Source: Erythrophleum ivorense | Lineage: Eukaryota > Streptophyta > Magnoliopsida > Fabales > Fabaceae | Length of the DNA: 64,000 nt | Assembly (NCBI GenBank): GCA_026724425.1 | Contig: JAIUCV010000009.1 | Location: forward strand, 21,390,701 to 21,454,700 | Direction: 5' to 3' | Part shown: positions 36,205 to 48,093 of the stretch, in pieces | How positions within the stretch are numbered: position 1 is the first letter of the stretch | How the letters are laid out: each line of letters starts with the position of its first letter | The notes under the pieces: model-generated | What the model saw: only the letters and a program-made list of their open reading frames with translations | Told to the model about the DNA's origin: nothing | Database searches by the model: none | Made by a program: the position numbers and the translations under genes

Positions 36205-37593
36205 AAGTAGCATTGCTTAACAAAATCACAATTGAATTTCCCATAACATCCCATTGGCACTAAAAAAAAACAATGTAGAGCCCATCTAAACCTAGTGCTT
36301 TAAACCCATGCTAAAAACAACTTGCTTAATTTCCTCATTTGAGAAGTTAGCTTTGCTCCCTTCAAGAGCTTCATTATTCATTGTAGAAAGTACCCTTTAA
36401 GGAGGAATTCACAATAATTAAAATCCTCCTCCTTTGAGTATAAGTTTTTTTAAGAAATGCATTGCCATATTTTTCATAAGTCCTCTATCCATGATATAAT
36501 TGCCTTCTTCATCTTTAATTTCCTCACAGTTTTTCCTTCATTTCACCAAAGTTAAGGCATAGAAAAACTTTGCATTGCAGTTGCCAAACTTTAATCATTT
36601 ACATAAGGATTTTTGGTACCATTTGATCTCCTCTTAAAGAATGATCTCTTCATATTTATCCTAAAAGTTGCTTTGCAAGTTACAAAGATGTCGATCCTTC
36701 CTTTATATAAATCTTCTATCTATTCCTTCCATTTTGCATAGCAATCTTCTTTTCCTCTTGAATATACTTCTAAATGTATTTCTATTCCATTCTATTCCAT
36801 TGTTTGTGAACTTTTTCATTATAACACCCCAACTTGTTTGATTTTGCCAAGCTTCTTTAACTCCCTTTTGGAAGCCATCATGAGTTAACCAGGCTACGAT
36901 AAAATTGAAGTGTCATTTCCGTTTGGTTGCATTTACACTACTTGGATGCATCTTAACTTTGATGGGGCAATGGTCATACTTGAAGAAGCTCAAACTAACT
37001 AACATCTTAATGTTCTCCTCCAACCATGCCAAGTTCCCCAAACCCTAGTCTAGTCTTTCTTTTACTCTGTCATTCTCCCAAATGAATCTTGGACTATTGA
37101 AACCTATGTCAATAAGGCTACAATCTTGAATACTTCTCTAAAATCTTCCATACTTTGTTAAGATGAACTTACATCTCCTAATTTCTTATCTTCCGAACTT
37201 AAGGCATTGAAATCTGCAATACAAATCCACAAAGTATTGCTAGCCATACTAGCAAAGGTTGAAAGCTTATTCCACAGCTCATTTCTAGTGTAAAAATTTG
37301 GACTCCTATAGATAGCCAAAAGGAAGAAGCTAAAACCAAGGAGTTTTTAGCTTTTGTATGGATGACTTGTGGGTGGGATTGGTGCATATTGATTTCACAC
37401 ATATTCCTCCTGAGAAGTCCAAAGCCTCTACTTGAAAGCACCCATCAAAACCAATCTTTCTAATGGCTTGATAAGCTTTCCTACCACCTAGTCCCATAAA
37501 AATAACTAACCCTACTTCATAACAAGTAAGGATATCTTTCAATAAGAGCAAGAATGATTTCCTACCTATAGTGCTCCAAGCTAAAATATTCAT
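36205..37593 (-). pseudogene. L1-type LINE ORF2 remnant (endonuclease to start of RT), broken
   Basis: The minus strand starts with MNILAWS at 37593. It continues with GFDGCFQVEALDFSGGI, the usual N-terminal endonuclease pattern of plant L1 ORF2 proteins. Following it through frame changes I read LWICIADFNAL, then IDIGFNSPRFIWEN and ERLDxGLGN near 37100-37020. Next comes the linker-type WLTHDGFQKGVKEAW near 36895-36850, and finally NEEIKQVVFSMG...LGLDGLYIVFFQ near 36340-36240, which is the start of the reverse-transcriptase region. Several in-frame stops and shifts make it non-functional. B3 interrupts it at 36204, and the RT core is not found on the other side. Confidence 0.8.
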
Positions 37594-38370
37594 TGTTTCT
37601 CTTAAAGGCGAAAATAAGGTTTAAAAAGGACTCGAGAGTTTGTGGTATGAAACATCCTCTTCTTAAGATATATTTTATAATTGATATTTAAAATAAAATA
37701 TTATAATCCACTTGCTAATTTTTAAACTAGGATATGTATTTCATAAGTCATTATTATTTAAAATAAATTATGTAAATTGTGTGATAATATATTGCATTAA
37801 CATTTTGGTAAATATATTTGAAATTTTTGTGCATTATATAATTATTATTATGCTAACTAAGATCAACTATACAATATGGTTAGATTAAATAAAGAAAATA
37901 CATCTACTTAGCATAACATTATAACAAGCATATTTATTGGATTTGTAGCATTTTCTATGCGTTTCTAGAAAAGAAAGGGAATTTAGTAATTTTCTAAAAA
38001 TATAATTAGTGAGAATCAAATTGTTTAGCAAAATTAAAATTTATTTAGTACTTTGCTAGCAATAATAGATATGGGTAAAATTACAAGGAAAGGCAAGAAT
38101 AATTTTTTCACTTTAAGAATAGAGAGATTAATTAAATTTTTATATAGGAAGAAATATTTATTAATATACCAAGTAATTAAAATACTAAAATTAACTTACC
38201 AATTTACTTGGATGAATCTTATAAGGAAATATTTCATTTAGACTAGGAAGAATTAACCTTAAATCTATTAAAATAAGTCTAGAAAGCAGTGGCAGTGTAG
38301 TACTTGAATTGGAAATATGAAATATGGTAAAGAATACATGTAATATGGGTAACCTATAGTTGTGGCGAAA
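37594..38370. other. AT-rich DNA, no feature recognised
   Basis: This follows the LINE 5' end. It is very AT-rich with no repeat family I can place and no supported coding frame. The first 80 bases may be LINE 5' UTR. Confidence 0.4.
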
Positions 38371-38374
38371 TTTT

Positions 38375-38545
38375 CCTAGGTGCACAAGGAGTATGGTACA
38401 CCTAAGAAAATCAAGGGCCATAATTGAATTTGTACAATTGAGGTTCATACGCAGTATATGTGAGGTCCATTTGCAAAATAAATCTTAATCGTTAAGTGTA
38501 TAAATAATATGGTACACCAGGTGTATGTAAGAATTACTCTAGTTA
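38375..38545. repeat. Paired GTGxAxAA...ATGGTACACC repeats, MITE-like
   Basis: GTGCACAAGGAGTATGGTAC at about 38380 is echoed by GTGTATAAATAATATGGTAC at about 38496, both followed by ACC. The first is also flanked by TAGGTG and CACCTA, giving an imperfect palindrome. It could be a small TIR element or a decayed tandem; no TSD found. Confidence 0.3.
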
Positions 38546-38881
38546 TGGCATATTAGCATAAGAAAGCAGTAAGACTAGGAAGCAATCATGACTCTTATAA
38601 TCTCAAATAGCCACCTGATGCAGTGCATGAGGGACCATCTTGCTGCCTTCCATCACAGGTCTAAGAGCATTAAATAGTGAGAAATGATGATGGAGCACAC
38701 TTGGCTTCATTTTATGCGCAATTCTCTCTCACCTCTTCACTATACAAGTCAGCCCATTCCTTGCCACTTTTGCATCAAAATTTTTTTTTATATAGATAAC
38801 AAACAAATAAAACAAAAAGAAAAAAATGTCAAGATTGTTATGAGAGTGGTAAAACTTTTGTATCAAAATTTGGTGAAGAAA

Positions 38882-38960
38882 CAAGAGGGAGAGAGAGAGG
38901 GAGAGATGAAAGAAAGCGAGAGAGAGGGCCTTAAGTGACAAGGAGAGAAAAAAAGAGGAG
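38882..38960 (+). repeat. GA-rich microsatellite stretch
   Basis: GAGGGAGAGAGAGAGGGAGAG and similar purine-only sequence. It explains the highly charged frames at 38684-38977 on both strands, which are not genes. Confidence 0.7.
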
Positions 38961-38999
38961 GAGCAAAAAAAAGACATGCTAGTTAAGGAATTTTGAGGT

Positions 39000-39209
39000 A
39001 GAGATAATTTTTTTAATATTTTACTATTAAAATATATTTTTTAAATACTTTAATTTATAATTATAATATAATCTATATATTTATAAATTTTATAAAAGGT
39101 CGTTATTATTCATTGACTTTGCTTTGGCTATGCATTTTTTTTATTTGTTTTAAAAACTTAAATTTATTTTTGTATTGGGACCCATGCTATTAGCATGGGC
39201 CCCATCTAG
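39000..39209 (+). mobile_element. Helitron-like 3' terminus (probable short non-autonomous Helitron)
   Basis: The hairpin CCCATGCT-ATT-AGCATGGG at 39181-39199 is followed by CCCCATCTAG and then T. That is the arrangement of Helitron 3' ends: a GC-rich hairpin shortly before CTRR, with insertion between A and T. A possible 5' end, TTTACTATTAAAATATATTT near 39021, resembles the TCTMTACTATTAA starts of plant Helitrons but has lost its TC. The left limit is therefore uncertain. Confidence 0.45.
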
Positions 39210-40033
39210 TTATAGTAATTCTATGATCATACAAAGAAATTAATTTAGAATTTTAAATACATAAATTAAAATAATTGTATTTGAATTAATTATGATATTT
39301 ATGTAAAAATAACAATATTCTCTAGAATGTTAATATTTTATCATAATTATAGTGTAGTTATGGTTTTTTAATAGAATTTTATTTCTTTTAGTATTTCATT
39401 ATTAATATTTTATCATGATAATTATGTGTTTCATTTCAAGAATTTATGTTATTAATGATAAATTTTTCATGTCATTTGCTTTGAGAAACTTTCTTAAATT
39501 ATGTTTGAGTATCTAGATATGCATTGATTTTATCCCACCTTGACTGTGCAATTGGATTTCTTTTATGTTGCCTAAAGGAAAGATGAATATATACATGGAT
39601 TATTTTGCCTATGATAAAGAATGTTAAGAAAAAGATGAATATGTATATATATTATTTTGTCTATAATAAAGATAGTTATCAAAAAGCAGCCAAAGTAAGA
39701 CAATACAAAACGAGAAATGATTTCTAAAAATAAAAATATAAAAAGAAGTGATCTTAGAGAACTACAAGAGATAATCTCTAAAGAGAAAAATGAAAGAGGT
39801 GACCTTTGATCATTTAATTATATGGTTATAGATCTATTTTAGAGAACACCTTAATTAAAAGAAAATATTCAACAATTTGGTTGCAATTCACATAGAGAAA
39901 TAAAAGATTGGCAAATTATATTTAGAAAGAAATGATAAAGATAAAGACAATATTTTGTCATCAATATGCATATAATATGAGATAATATTATTTTACTATA
40001 AGTGTGCATGCAATATGAGATGATATTATTTAA
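39210..40033. other. AT-rich intergenic DNA
   Basis: No supported gene or known repeat. It contains two near copies of ATGAATATATACATGGATTATTTTGCCTATGATAAAG (39583-39680), a local direct duplication of about 55 bp, and two near copies of GCAATATGAGATGATATTATTT-like sequence (39970-40030). Confidence 0.4.
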
Positions 40034-40568
40034 TTATATGTAACATCCTAACTAAATAATAAGGGAGTAAGGAGAAAAGGTTCGAGTAAGACAAATTAAG
40101 AGAGGACATTATATTTAGGAATTAAATGTGATAAAATGAAGTTGGCAAAACTAAAGAAGATTATCAAATTAATTTATGAAAAGGAAGCTTTAAAAACCCT
40201 TTGAAATAATTGGTCAAGAAGTCAAATTATACCTTCATCCATTATATCACATTGCCAAACCAATCGAGGAAATAAACTGTACCTACCGCCTCAAGGAGCA
40301 TTCGGTCAAATTGGTCATCTAACACAATCCTAATGCATCACTCCCATCTAACACCTATTCCATTTTTATTCATCTATCTACCTAACCCGAACTGAGAAAA
40401 TAGAATTGAAGATAATGGACCGTACTCATCTAATATAAGCCTTAAGCATTGGATTGTGCCACCTAATACAAAATCCCACCAACTCTCGTGAAATGGCCAT
40501 TACACGACCCCTAAGCAACCTATTAGGGCATTTCATGCGTTGACTTTTTAAATCAATTAACAACTCAT
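40034..40568 (+). mobile_element. LTR-like 5' fragment, family B-like start
   Basis: TGTAACATCCTAACTAAATA at 40034 followed by AAGGGAG...GAGTAAG resembles the first 100 bases of B1 and B2. After about 40240 the likeness ends. The stretch stops at the start of the Ogre-like LTR (40569). It may be a truncated LTR into which that LTR was inserted. Confidence 0.3.
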
Positions 40569-41448
40569 TGTAACATCGCATTTTGTCTTAACATACTTTA
40601 ATAATAATAATAATTAAATTAACAAAAATTATAAAAAAGAAAAAATCAAATTTAAAAAGAAAAATAAAAAGAAAATAAAATAGAAAAAAATCAAAATCAA
40701 AAAAATAAATTAACAATTAATAATATAAAACAAGGAAAAAAGAAGAAAAAAATGAATGAAAAAAAAAAGTCTAACGTAGCCCAATTTGTTAGTTCAAATC
40801 GTCCAAGTAACTCCTCCAACCCATTATCTTAAACCTATTAACCTAACACTCAAAGGCTCGATCTTAAATATTAAAAAAAACTAAAAAAAAAAACCAAAAA
40901 TTGGGCATAAAAAAATAAAGAAAAAAACTGATAAAATAAAACAAAAGTTCATTCTCCTGTGCATCCTTACACCAGACTCAAAGTGATGCTCAGAATCAAA
41001 AAAAGTGAAAGAGAGGAAAGAGGAGAAAGAAGGGAGCCCAAATTCTTTTAGGCCGTGACTATAATACTCAACCCAAATCCCATTATTGCTACACTCCTTT
41101 GGGCCGTGATTTTTATCTCGGGCCTCGTTTTACTGAACCCTACCTACACGGGTTGTCCTCCTCTCTCTCGGGTTTTCTGTCAGTTTGGCCCCTCCTCCCT
41201 CGTCTCCCCCGAAGCAGCCGAAAGGAAACCATGCAAATGGAGTGGAGGAACAAACTGAGACGCCACCTATGCAAAGGAAGTGGAGGAACGAACCAAGAGA
41301 CCAGCTTTTGTAGAGGAGGGGGAGCGAATCTGGCACCATATGCTAATAGTGGCTGCAGAAAACAAGAAACCTGGAGAAATGAAAGTGCTAAAGTGGAGGA
41401 GACGCCGAGGAGGACGTGCGAGGGAGAGTGAAATTCACTCTTGGATCC

Positions 41449-41462
41449 ATTATAAAAGGAGG
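41449..41462 (+). promoter_or_regulatory. Putative TATA box of the Ogre-like LTR
   Basis: ATTATAAAAGGAGG lies about 880 bases into the LTR, after a GC-richer stretch. Typical plant LTR promoter form. Confidence 0.5.
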
Positions 41463-43429
41463 AGTGCAATAGAAATTAAGGGGGCCAGTGATTTTGAGAA
41501 AAAGAGAAGCCGAGACCAGCAAAGAAATAGGGAGGGGAAAGAGTAAAAACTGAGAGGAAGGGTCAAGAAAAAGGGTGGAAGATCAAAAAATTTCTCCCAC
41601 AGGCAGAGCCTTCACACACGGTGACTCTCAGAGGTAAAAGATCCTAACTCACGCACGGAGCCTCCCTCACGATGGCGACTCCCAGAGCATCAGAAAAGCT
41701 TCTCCCATGCCATGTCTTCTAGATCAGACACCGCCAAATCTCATCTCTACTCTAACCAAAAACTTGATACACCCACTCAAGCTCATAATGATAGAGTAGC
41801 AGAGAAAGAGGAGGAGAAACGGAGAAGGAAGCTCTGTTTCGATTTTGAGAAGAACAAGATGAGAGAGGCAGTGACTATTTGTTTCAACAAACCAACACAG
41901 AAAGAAATTGAGAGGGATTGAAGGCAGAGGAAGCAAATCTGGCACAGCAGGTAAACGGGATAAGAGCATCTGTATTTTGGTAGAGAAAGTAAATTCACTT
42001 ATATGTTCTTGGACAGCTAGGAAAAAAAAAGACTCTGAAATCAAAGCTGTCGGATTCGAATATTGAAGCTTCACCCAAGGTAATTTTGCCAATTTGATTC
42101 TTGCCTTCAAATGTTTATAAATGGTGAATGAATGAGTTTGTTTGAATTTTGGAGAATCACCCATTGTCTTATATGGCACGATTCATTATTGAATGCTTAA
42201 AACTATGTAGCAATTTGGTGAGAAAGGATTCAGGGGATTAAAAACTATTTATTTGATTCGAATGCTAGGGACCTTGCTTTGGAGTAGATTATTGTCTGCT
42301 CTGTCCCTCATGTGAACTTGTTTTGTTTCACTGCTGGCGTGGTAATTCATTCCTTCGTTAATGTTATTGATCCATGCTTGCTTGAAGGTCAAGGATATTG
42401 TTAGATGCTAGTATTAACATCTACAGAAGTGTATTAAATGTTTTTTTATGAGAGGTGTTTATAATGTGTGGCCAAATCCTTGTTCATTTTCGTCGTTGTT
42501 GGTATCCTGTGCAAAAATTATGCATCTAGAATTCTGCCAATTGCTATTTCGTTTTGAGCTAAAAGCACTACATATAGCTACGTAGAATTCTGCATTTAGT
42601 TGGCTGCATATTAGTGGACTCTGCTTTGAGCTTAAAATTGGATTAAAAATCTGTGTTTTAGCATGGAATTCCATGTTCACACGATTGCATTACTTGTGAT
42701 GCTATTAGCGCCGAAATCATGTGTTGCAAGCTTAGTGCCAAAATCCTGACAGTGTGTTATGGTATGAGACTGAGAATTTTTATGCTGTAAAAATTTTTTA
42801 TCTTTAAGCTGCATAGGCTTTCTTTGATGCTTTTTTTTTAATAGCCTGAACTTTGATTCGTCCCTAATGAAACTTGGGCTTGAACAAATTCCAATTTTTT
42901 CTTCTCTTTTCTCTTTTTTTATTTGAATGCGGGGAATCACAAAATTGATATAGAGGATGCAAGAAGGTGCTATGAGGACCAGAGACCAAAACAAAGGCCA
43001 AAGAGAGGCTTCACGAGCTATTGTACGTCGGGTGTGTTTGAATGAAAGATATTTCGATTGGCTGTACAACGGGCACACACTATCACAAATTACACATATT
43101 TTTGTAAGTAGTTTGGTTTTATTTTATTTTGTTTTTATTTATTTTTATTTTTATTTAGAGTAGCCGTATGAGATTCTCTAGTCACTTAAATACATAGAGG
43201 TCAATGAGAGGTTCATGTGTAACAATAAGTTTCTATGGTATTGATTGGGTTGCATAATTACTTTTAATGAATTTTGGGTTCCAATGACCCAAAATGAGTC
43301 AAGTTTTGTTTCAAAAAAATATTGAAATTTTTTTTCAAAAATAGCTTTTAGAAGATAAAATGTATCTCTTTCCAAATAAAAAAGAAGGTTCAAAAAATAG
43401 TTTTTAGAAAATAATATCAATTTTTCTCC

Positions 43430-43970
43430 CAAAAAAAAGAAAAGAAGAAAAAATATATATTCTGAAAGTTTGAAGTTAGGTTAAAAGAAAGAAAAAGAAA
43501 AAAAGAAAGATCGAAAATCAAGTCAAGATTTAGAGCCTCACTTTAAAAAAAAATCATCAGTTTGTTTTAATCTTCAAGAATTCTATTTTTAAAAAAATAA
43601 AAAAGTTAAAAAAAAAGAAAAAGACAGAAAAATGAAAAAAAAAATAAACAAAGGAAAGAAAACAAAAAAAGAGTAAAAAAATATAATCAAAAAAATTAAT
43701 CAAAAATAAAAAATAAAAAAGGTATCATTTCCCAAAAAATGTGTCATAAAAATATAAAAAAATTTGAAAAATTAATCATTAATCAAGAAAAATCATATAA
43801 AATAAAAAAGTAGAAAATTAAAAATAAAATAATCAAACAAAGAAAATCATAAACAAATCATAAAAACAAAATAAACAATAATCATAAAAGTCATTAAAAA
43901 ATCATAAAAAGATATTAAAAAAAAAGAAAGAAGAAAGAAAGAAATAAAGAAGAGAGTAAGGAAGTGGGAT
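43430..43970 (+). repeat. Extremely A-rich tract inside the Ogre-like LTR
   Basis: About 540 bases dominated by runs of A with scattered G, T and C (AAAAAGAAAG, AAAATCATAAAAA words). No fixed period. T-runs on the same strand are rare, so the skew is strand-specific. Confidence 0.6.
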
Positions 43971-44557
43971 TAATTCTGATTTTGTAAATTAAAATATACA
44001 AACTAATTTTAAAACGGTTTCTTTTTGTGAAAGCCTAAAATGATTTTTTTTTCCTTTTTCTTCTTTTCACAAAAAAAAATCAATAAACAAATATTATTTT
44101 CTATCTAATTAAATTACATGAACTTTTATCTATTTCAGAAGGTATGTAGGCCTTAAGTTCTCATTTTAAGTCAAGTCCGTCTTTATAAATAAATATTTTT
44201 TTTCTTTTATTTTCATTTCTTACTTGCTTCTCTTTTTTTTCTTTTATTTAATTTTTGCATGTGATTGATGAGGAGTAATTAAAATAAATTTAAGGCTATA
44301 TTAATTTTACATAATTAATTTAGGATAACTATTTTTCGGAACAAATGTTGTGGGGTACTTAATATCTTTCTCGCTTATAATTGACTTCCGAATTCATTTC
44401 TGATTCGCAAACTATTTTCTTTCAAATGGTTTTTCTAAAGTTGTCTTTTTAAAAATTAAAATTTTGGTAGCGACTTTATTTGATTTGCTTTTCATTTCAA
44501 AAATTGAAATTTTTTTTTCTTTCCAGACCATGCAGTCACATTATGGGAATAATAGTT

Positions 44558-44575
44558 TGGCGATTCCGTTAAGGA
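44558..44575 (+). other. Ogre-type primer-binding site
   Basis: TGGCGATTCCGTTAAGGA follows the LTR end by 17 bases. It matches the TGGCGACTCCRCTGGGGA primer-site pattern known from Ogre/Tat elements (tRNA-Arg primer) apart from transitions and a few changes. It fixes the direction of the element as plus. Confidence 0.6.
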
Positions 44576-45243
44576 CTAAGTTTGAGAATCAAACCCAAAT
44601 TTAAGTTAATTGTCCAAAATATTATGGCCTTCTTATTTTGATTATCCTTTTTATGTTGTTTGCCCATAGATAACATGTCTTTCACATATTTGTTTATTTC
44701 ATTGGTTTTATTACATTGATTTTGTATATAACATGTATTAGGATTAGATAATATGAAGAACAAAACTTTAGAGTAAATGATCATATCTGTAAATGCTTTG
44801 CTTCTTTTGCTTATATTTGTATATATGTTTTACTCTCTTTACTCTGCCAATCTGCCTAACAAATGAGAGTTGGGCAATCCATAGAATCAAAGGTATGAAT
44901 GTTCTCCTCACACACATCAATGACGCACAATTACCTTACACATATTATGGGCCTTATACCTTAGTCAGAGTACACCTTAAGTTAGTAAAGGTTTATATTG
45001 ATTTTCCTATAAAATCCTTATGCTTTCTGAGGATATCATGAAGACCTCACCCAAATTATATCTTATTATATGGGTTTAATCTATGTAGGATCTTTTTGCT
45101 CTCAAGATCAAATTTATATAACAAAATCCTCATCTTATGATGGGGACAATTTGGGGATCAATATATTTAAGAGTCATAGACCTATCCTGAAACCTCGTAC
45201 TAATAATCAAGTCATAGATGCCTCCAAAATAATGACCTCAACC
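44576..45243 (+). mobile_element. Ogre-like element, leader region up to B2
   Basis: Leader-like AT-rich sequence after the primer site. Phrases such as AATGAGAGTTGGGCAATCC (44862-44880) and TGATGGGGACAATTTGGGG (45138-45156) look like gypsy leader text, but no gag frame can be followed. B2 was inserted at its right end (TSD TGAGG). Confidence 0.45.
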
Positions 45244-45248
45244 TGAGG

Positions 45249-48088
45249 TGTAACACCCTAAAATTAATTAAAGTATTAATCATGGGTTTGAGTTAATTAG
45301 GAATAATTAATATGAAATAATCGAGTAAGTTAACTGAATAAAAATTTTAGAAAGATAAATTATTAATATGAGTTTGAGATTTAATTGGAATAGAAACTTC
45401 ATCTAGGCCCAAATTAATGTAGAAAATCATGATAAGAGGCTAATGGAGGCCTAATGAGTTAGGTGCAGACCCAATCTAATTTAATGTGATAGAGGCCCAA
45501 GATCCACCTTTTATAGGCTTTTATAATTGGCTCAACAACTTTTGTGCAGACTCAAATCCTTTGAGCTCTTAAAACTTGGTCTGGCCCAATTAAAATTTTG
45601 CAACTCAACACATGAAAGCTGGCCCAACAATGCTTAAGTCTGAAGCCCACTTGGTATTGGACCTTTGGGTCAGACCATGACTTATATTAGACCCAACTTA
45701 AAACCCTAAAAACTAACTTAGCCACCCCTATTCTGTAAAACACAAGAACACAAAAGAGAAATTTGGAGGTTTTAAGGGAGGCTAAGGTTTAGGGTAAGAA
45801 GTCTACCATTTCTCACTTCTAGAGCAAGATTCAGCCAAGGTAATAGTTGTACAACTTAATCCCCTTCTCTTTCTCTTCATTTTGGCCCGATTAATTTTTC
45901 ATTTAGAGTATTTTCATCGTACTCAAAATCTGAAATATGGTTGTTTAGAAATTTTTTGGTGAAATTTCGTAGGTTGGGGCTGAGGGTGTTATTAGGTAAG
46001 TATAAACTCTCTATTTTGATGCATTTTCTATTGGTTTAAGACCTCTATAATAGACTTATAGTATGGGCCTTAATTTTGTACAAATTTTTCTATGAATTAG
46101 AGTGATATATTGATGTTTCTGGTCTAGAGAAGGCAAAATTCGAAATTAGAGGCTCTTGGTGATTGGGTAGGTATCCCTTAGGTAACTATTGGTAACTTAA
46201 TTCTTTGAGCATTGAGTTATTACCACAAATGATGAATGAGTAGTAATGGACTGATAAAAATGAATATTTTCTGATATTGTGATTTTAGAAGGATTTTGGT
46301 ATTGATGTAGCTTCCCAACTTGTCTACAAGTGAGGTAACTGGGATTATATTAATTCTATACATATATCTGTTTTAATTTCATATTTGTTGTACATGAATG
46401 ATTTGAAATGCTAAATGAATTGGTTGGTTATCTATTGTATTGTGATTGGACCTTGTGAGTCCATGGTGGAACTGTGGTGCGACTGCCACCTGTGCATGTG
46501 TTTTGATCAGGTACTGGATTATGATCAAACCCAAGATGCACTGAACTTTGGTTGTGCTCATTGGGGAGTGGGTGCCGTGAACGGGCCTCTCCTGATATTA
46601 TTATCCTTTAGCATGTGAAAATGTTATTGCTAGTATGGGATAGTAATCATGATAGCCTAATTGTTTCATTTACTGATATGACTGGCATGTTTTATGATGC
46701 TTATGTGAAATCATGCATATATGTTAATTAAACTGGAATATATAATGAAATTTGCCTTGGTTACTAAGATTTGCATCTCACCCCGTTTCATGGGCTAAAT
46801 ATTTCAGGTGAAGGTTCTTTGAGTAAGGATAAGGGCAAATAAGTGGATGAATATCCATGAGATGAGGGCTAGTGCGGGGAGCTACACTTGGTCTGAGTGG
46901 AATAGAGTAGATGCTAATTTTGTTAACCTTTCTATAGCATCATCATATGTCTGTATTGCCAAGTGTAAGAGTTTGTATTTTGATAACATAGAATGTAACC
47001 ATTGAGCAATAGGTTTTATATTAGTTGTTGATGGATGTATGAGTTTATGACACTTATTATGGCTTGTAAACCTATGTTTTAACTGACTATTTAAGTAATG
47101 AAATCATGTGATATATTGATTGTGGATTTGAGCAAGCGATGCATGAATTATTCGATGAAAACATGATTGAATAACCATTGTGAGAAATTTATAATTTTAT
47201 TGATATAAGACCAATGAATGAGTAGAAAAATCCACCCTTAAATGTGGGATGGGTAATGATATAACGGCTTAGGCAAATCGGCTAGATAGATGCTATTAGA
47301 ATCTCATAACAAGTGGGAGAGTAGCCCTACAGAGCCCTTAGATAAAGAGTGGAGAGTATGAGACAAGGTTTTTCAGAGTTGTAGGATTAGAAGGAATTTC
47401 GCCGTGGCCAAAATATTATTAGCCGTGGCCAATAGAGGCAAAGTTGCCCAAGGAGAGTACTAGAGAGCAATTCACTGCGGTGAAATGTGAGAGGCAAAAT
47501 TGGGAGTCGTCCATAGGGTAATTCGCCGCGTCTAAATGGGAATTGGCCGCGGTGAATTTTTGTGAGAATTGATCGGGCGTTCTAGAGAGGAATTAGTCGT
47601 GGCAAAAGGAGGAATTAACCGCAACCAATAGTGAGAGACGAGCGAGGAAGGTTTTAGGAGGCTTCCTCGCCGCGGCGCCATGTAGGTTAGCCGCAGCGAA
47701 ATCTGTGAAGTTAAGGAGTGAACTTGAAAGCAATTGGCCGCGGCCCAAGGACATTTGGCTGCGGCTAATGGTCCTAAACTTTCATTCTAACTTAGAGATC
47801 TTAGTTTTTCATATGGTAACCCTAAAGGATGACTTAGAAACATTTGTAAAAAATTCTTGTAAGTTGGAATTAATGGGTAATAGACTCAAAGGCTTATAAA
47901 TGAATGTTTGTTTCCTTGATGTACATGAGTGCTTGTAATTATATGGTTGATGACTCTAATAACATTAAGGTTCAAATTTCCCTATATTTTCTGAATGGAA
48001 TTAGTCGTAATGTCTTGTAATCCCGATTTATGATTATTAATCACATATTTAACCTTAATTACAATGGCTAGAAATTAGGATCGTCACA
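45249..48088 (+). mobile_element. Family B solo LTR (B2), TSD TGAGG
   Basis: A 2,840-bp unit with exact TGAGG duplications at 45244-45248 and 48089-48093. It starts TGTAACACCC and ends GGATCGTCACA. It has the same parts as B1: splice-donor-like GCCAAGGTAATAG at 45834-45846, the block TGTGGTGCGACTGCCACC near 46470-46490, the 3' block GATTTGCATCTCACCCCG near 46770-46787, and the GCCGCGGC array at 47385-47770. CpGs in that array are much better kept than in B1, so B2 is the younger copy. No coding content; the ORFs at 46379-46618 are overlapping chance frames. Confidence 0.88.
47385..47770 (+). repeat. Family B internal array of GCCGCGGC words (B2)
   Basis: Around ten imperfect units of 30-40 bp centred on GGCCGCGGCC, GCCGTGGCC, GCCGCGGCG and related words, preceded by GGAATT or AAATGGGAATT. 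It is an island of CpG-rich sequence in very AT-rich DNA. The matching array in B1 has lost most CpGs. Confidence 0.6.
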
Positions 48089-48093
48089 TGAGG

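Larger units (their letters stand above)
40569..44540 (+). mobile_element. Ogre/Tat-like 5' LTR, about 4 kb
   Basis: It starts TGTAACATCGC at 40569 and ends GCAGTCACA at 44540, shortly before a primer-binding site of Ogre type. The phrase GGTAGCGACTTT (about 44467-44478) near the end recalls the GGTGGCGACTCC stretch in the ends of Ogre LTRs. A TATA box, ATTATAAAAGGAGG, is at 41449-41462, and a splice-donor-like CCAAGGTAATTT at 42076-42087. The stretches 40600-40960 and 43430-43970 are extremely A-rich. Frames at 41055-42179 on both strands are GA-rich, overlap each other and resemble no protein, so they are not called. The 3' partner LTR was not found. The left flank CTCAT (40564-40568) has no visible partner. 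Confidence 0.6.

Noticed and set aside
41055..42179. Cluster of frames up to 151 codons that could look like a small gene
   Set aside because: Inside the Ogre-like LTR around its TATA box; overlapping frames on both strands, with no domain or intron-exon logic.
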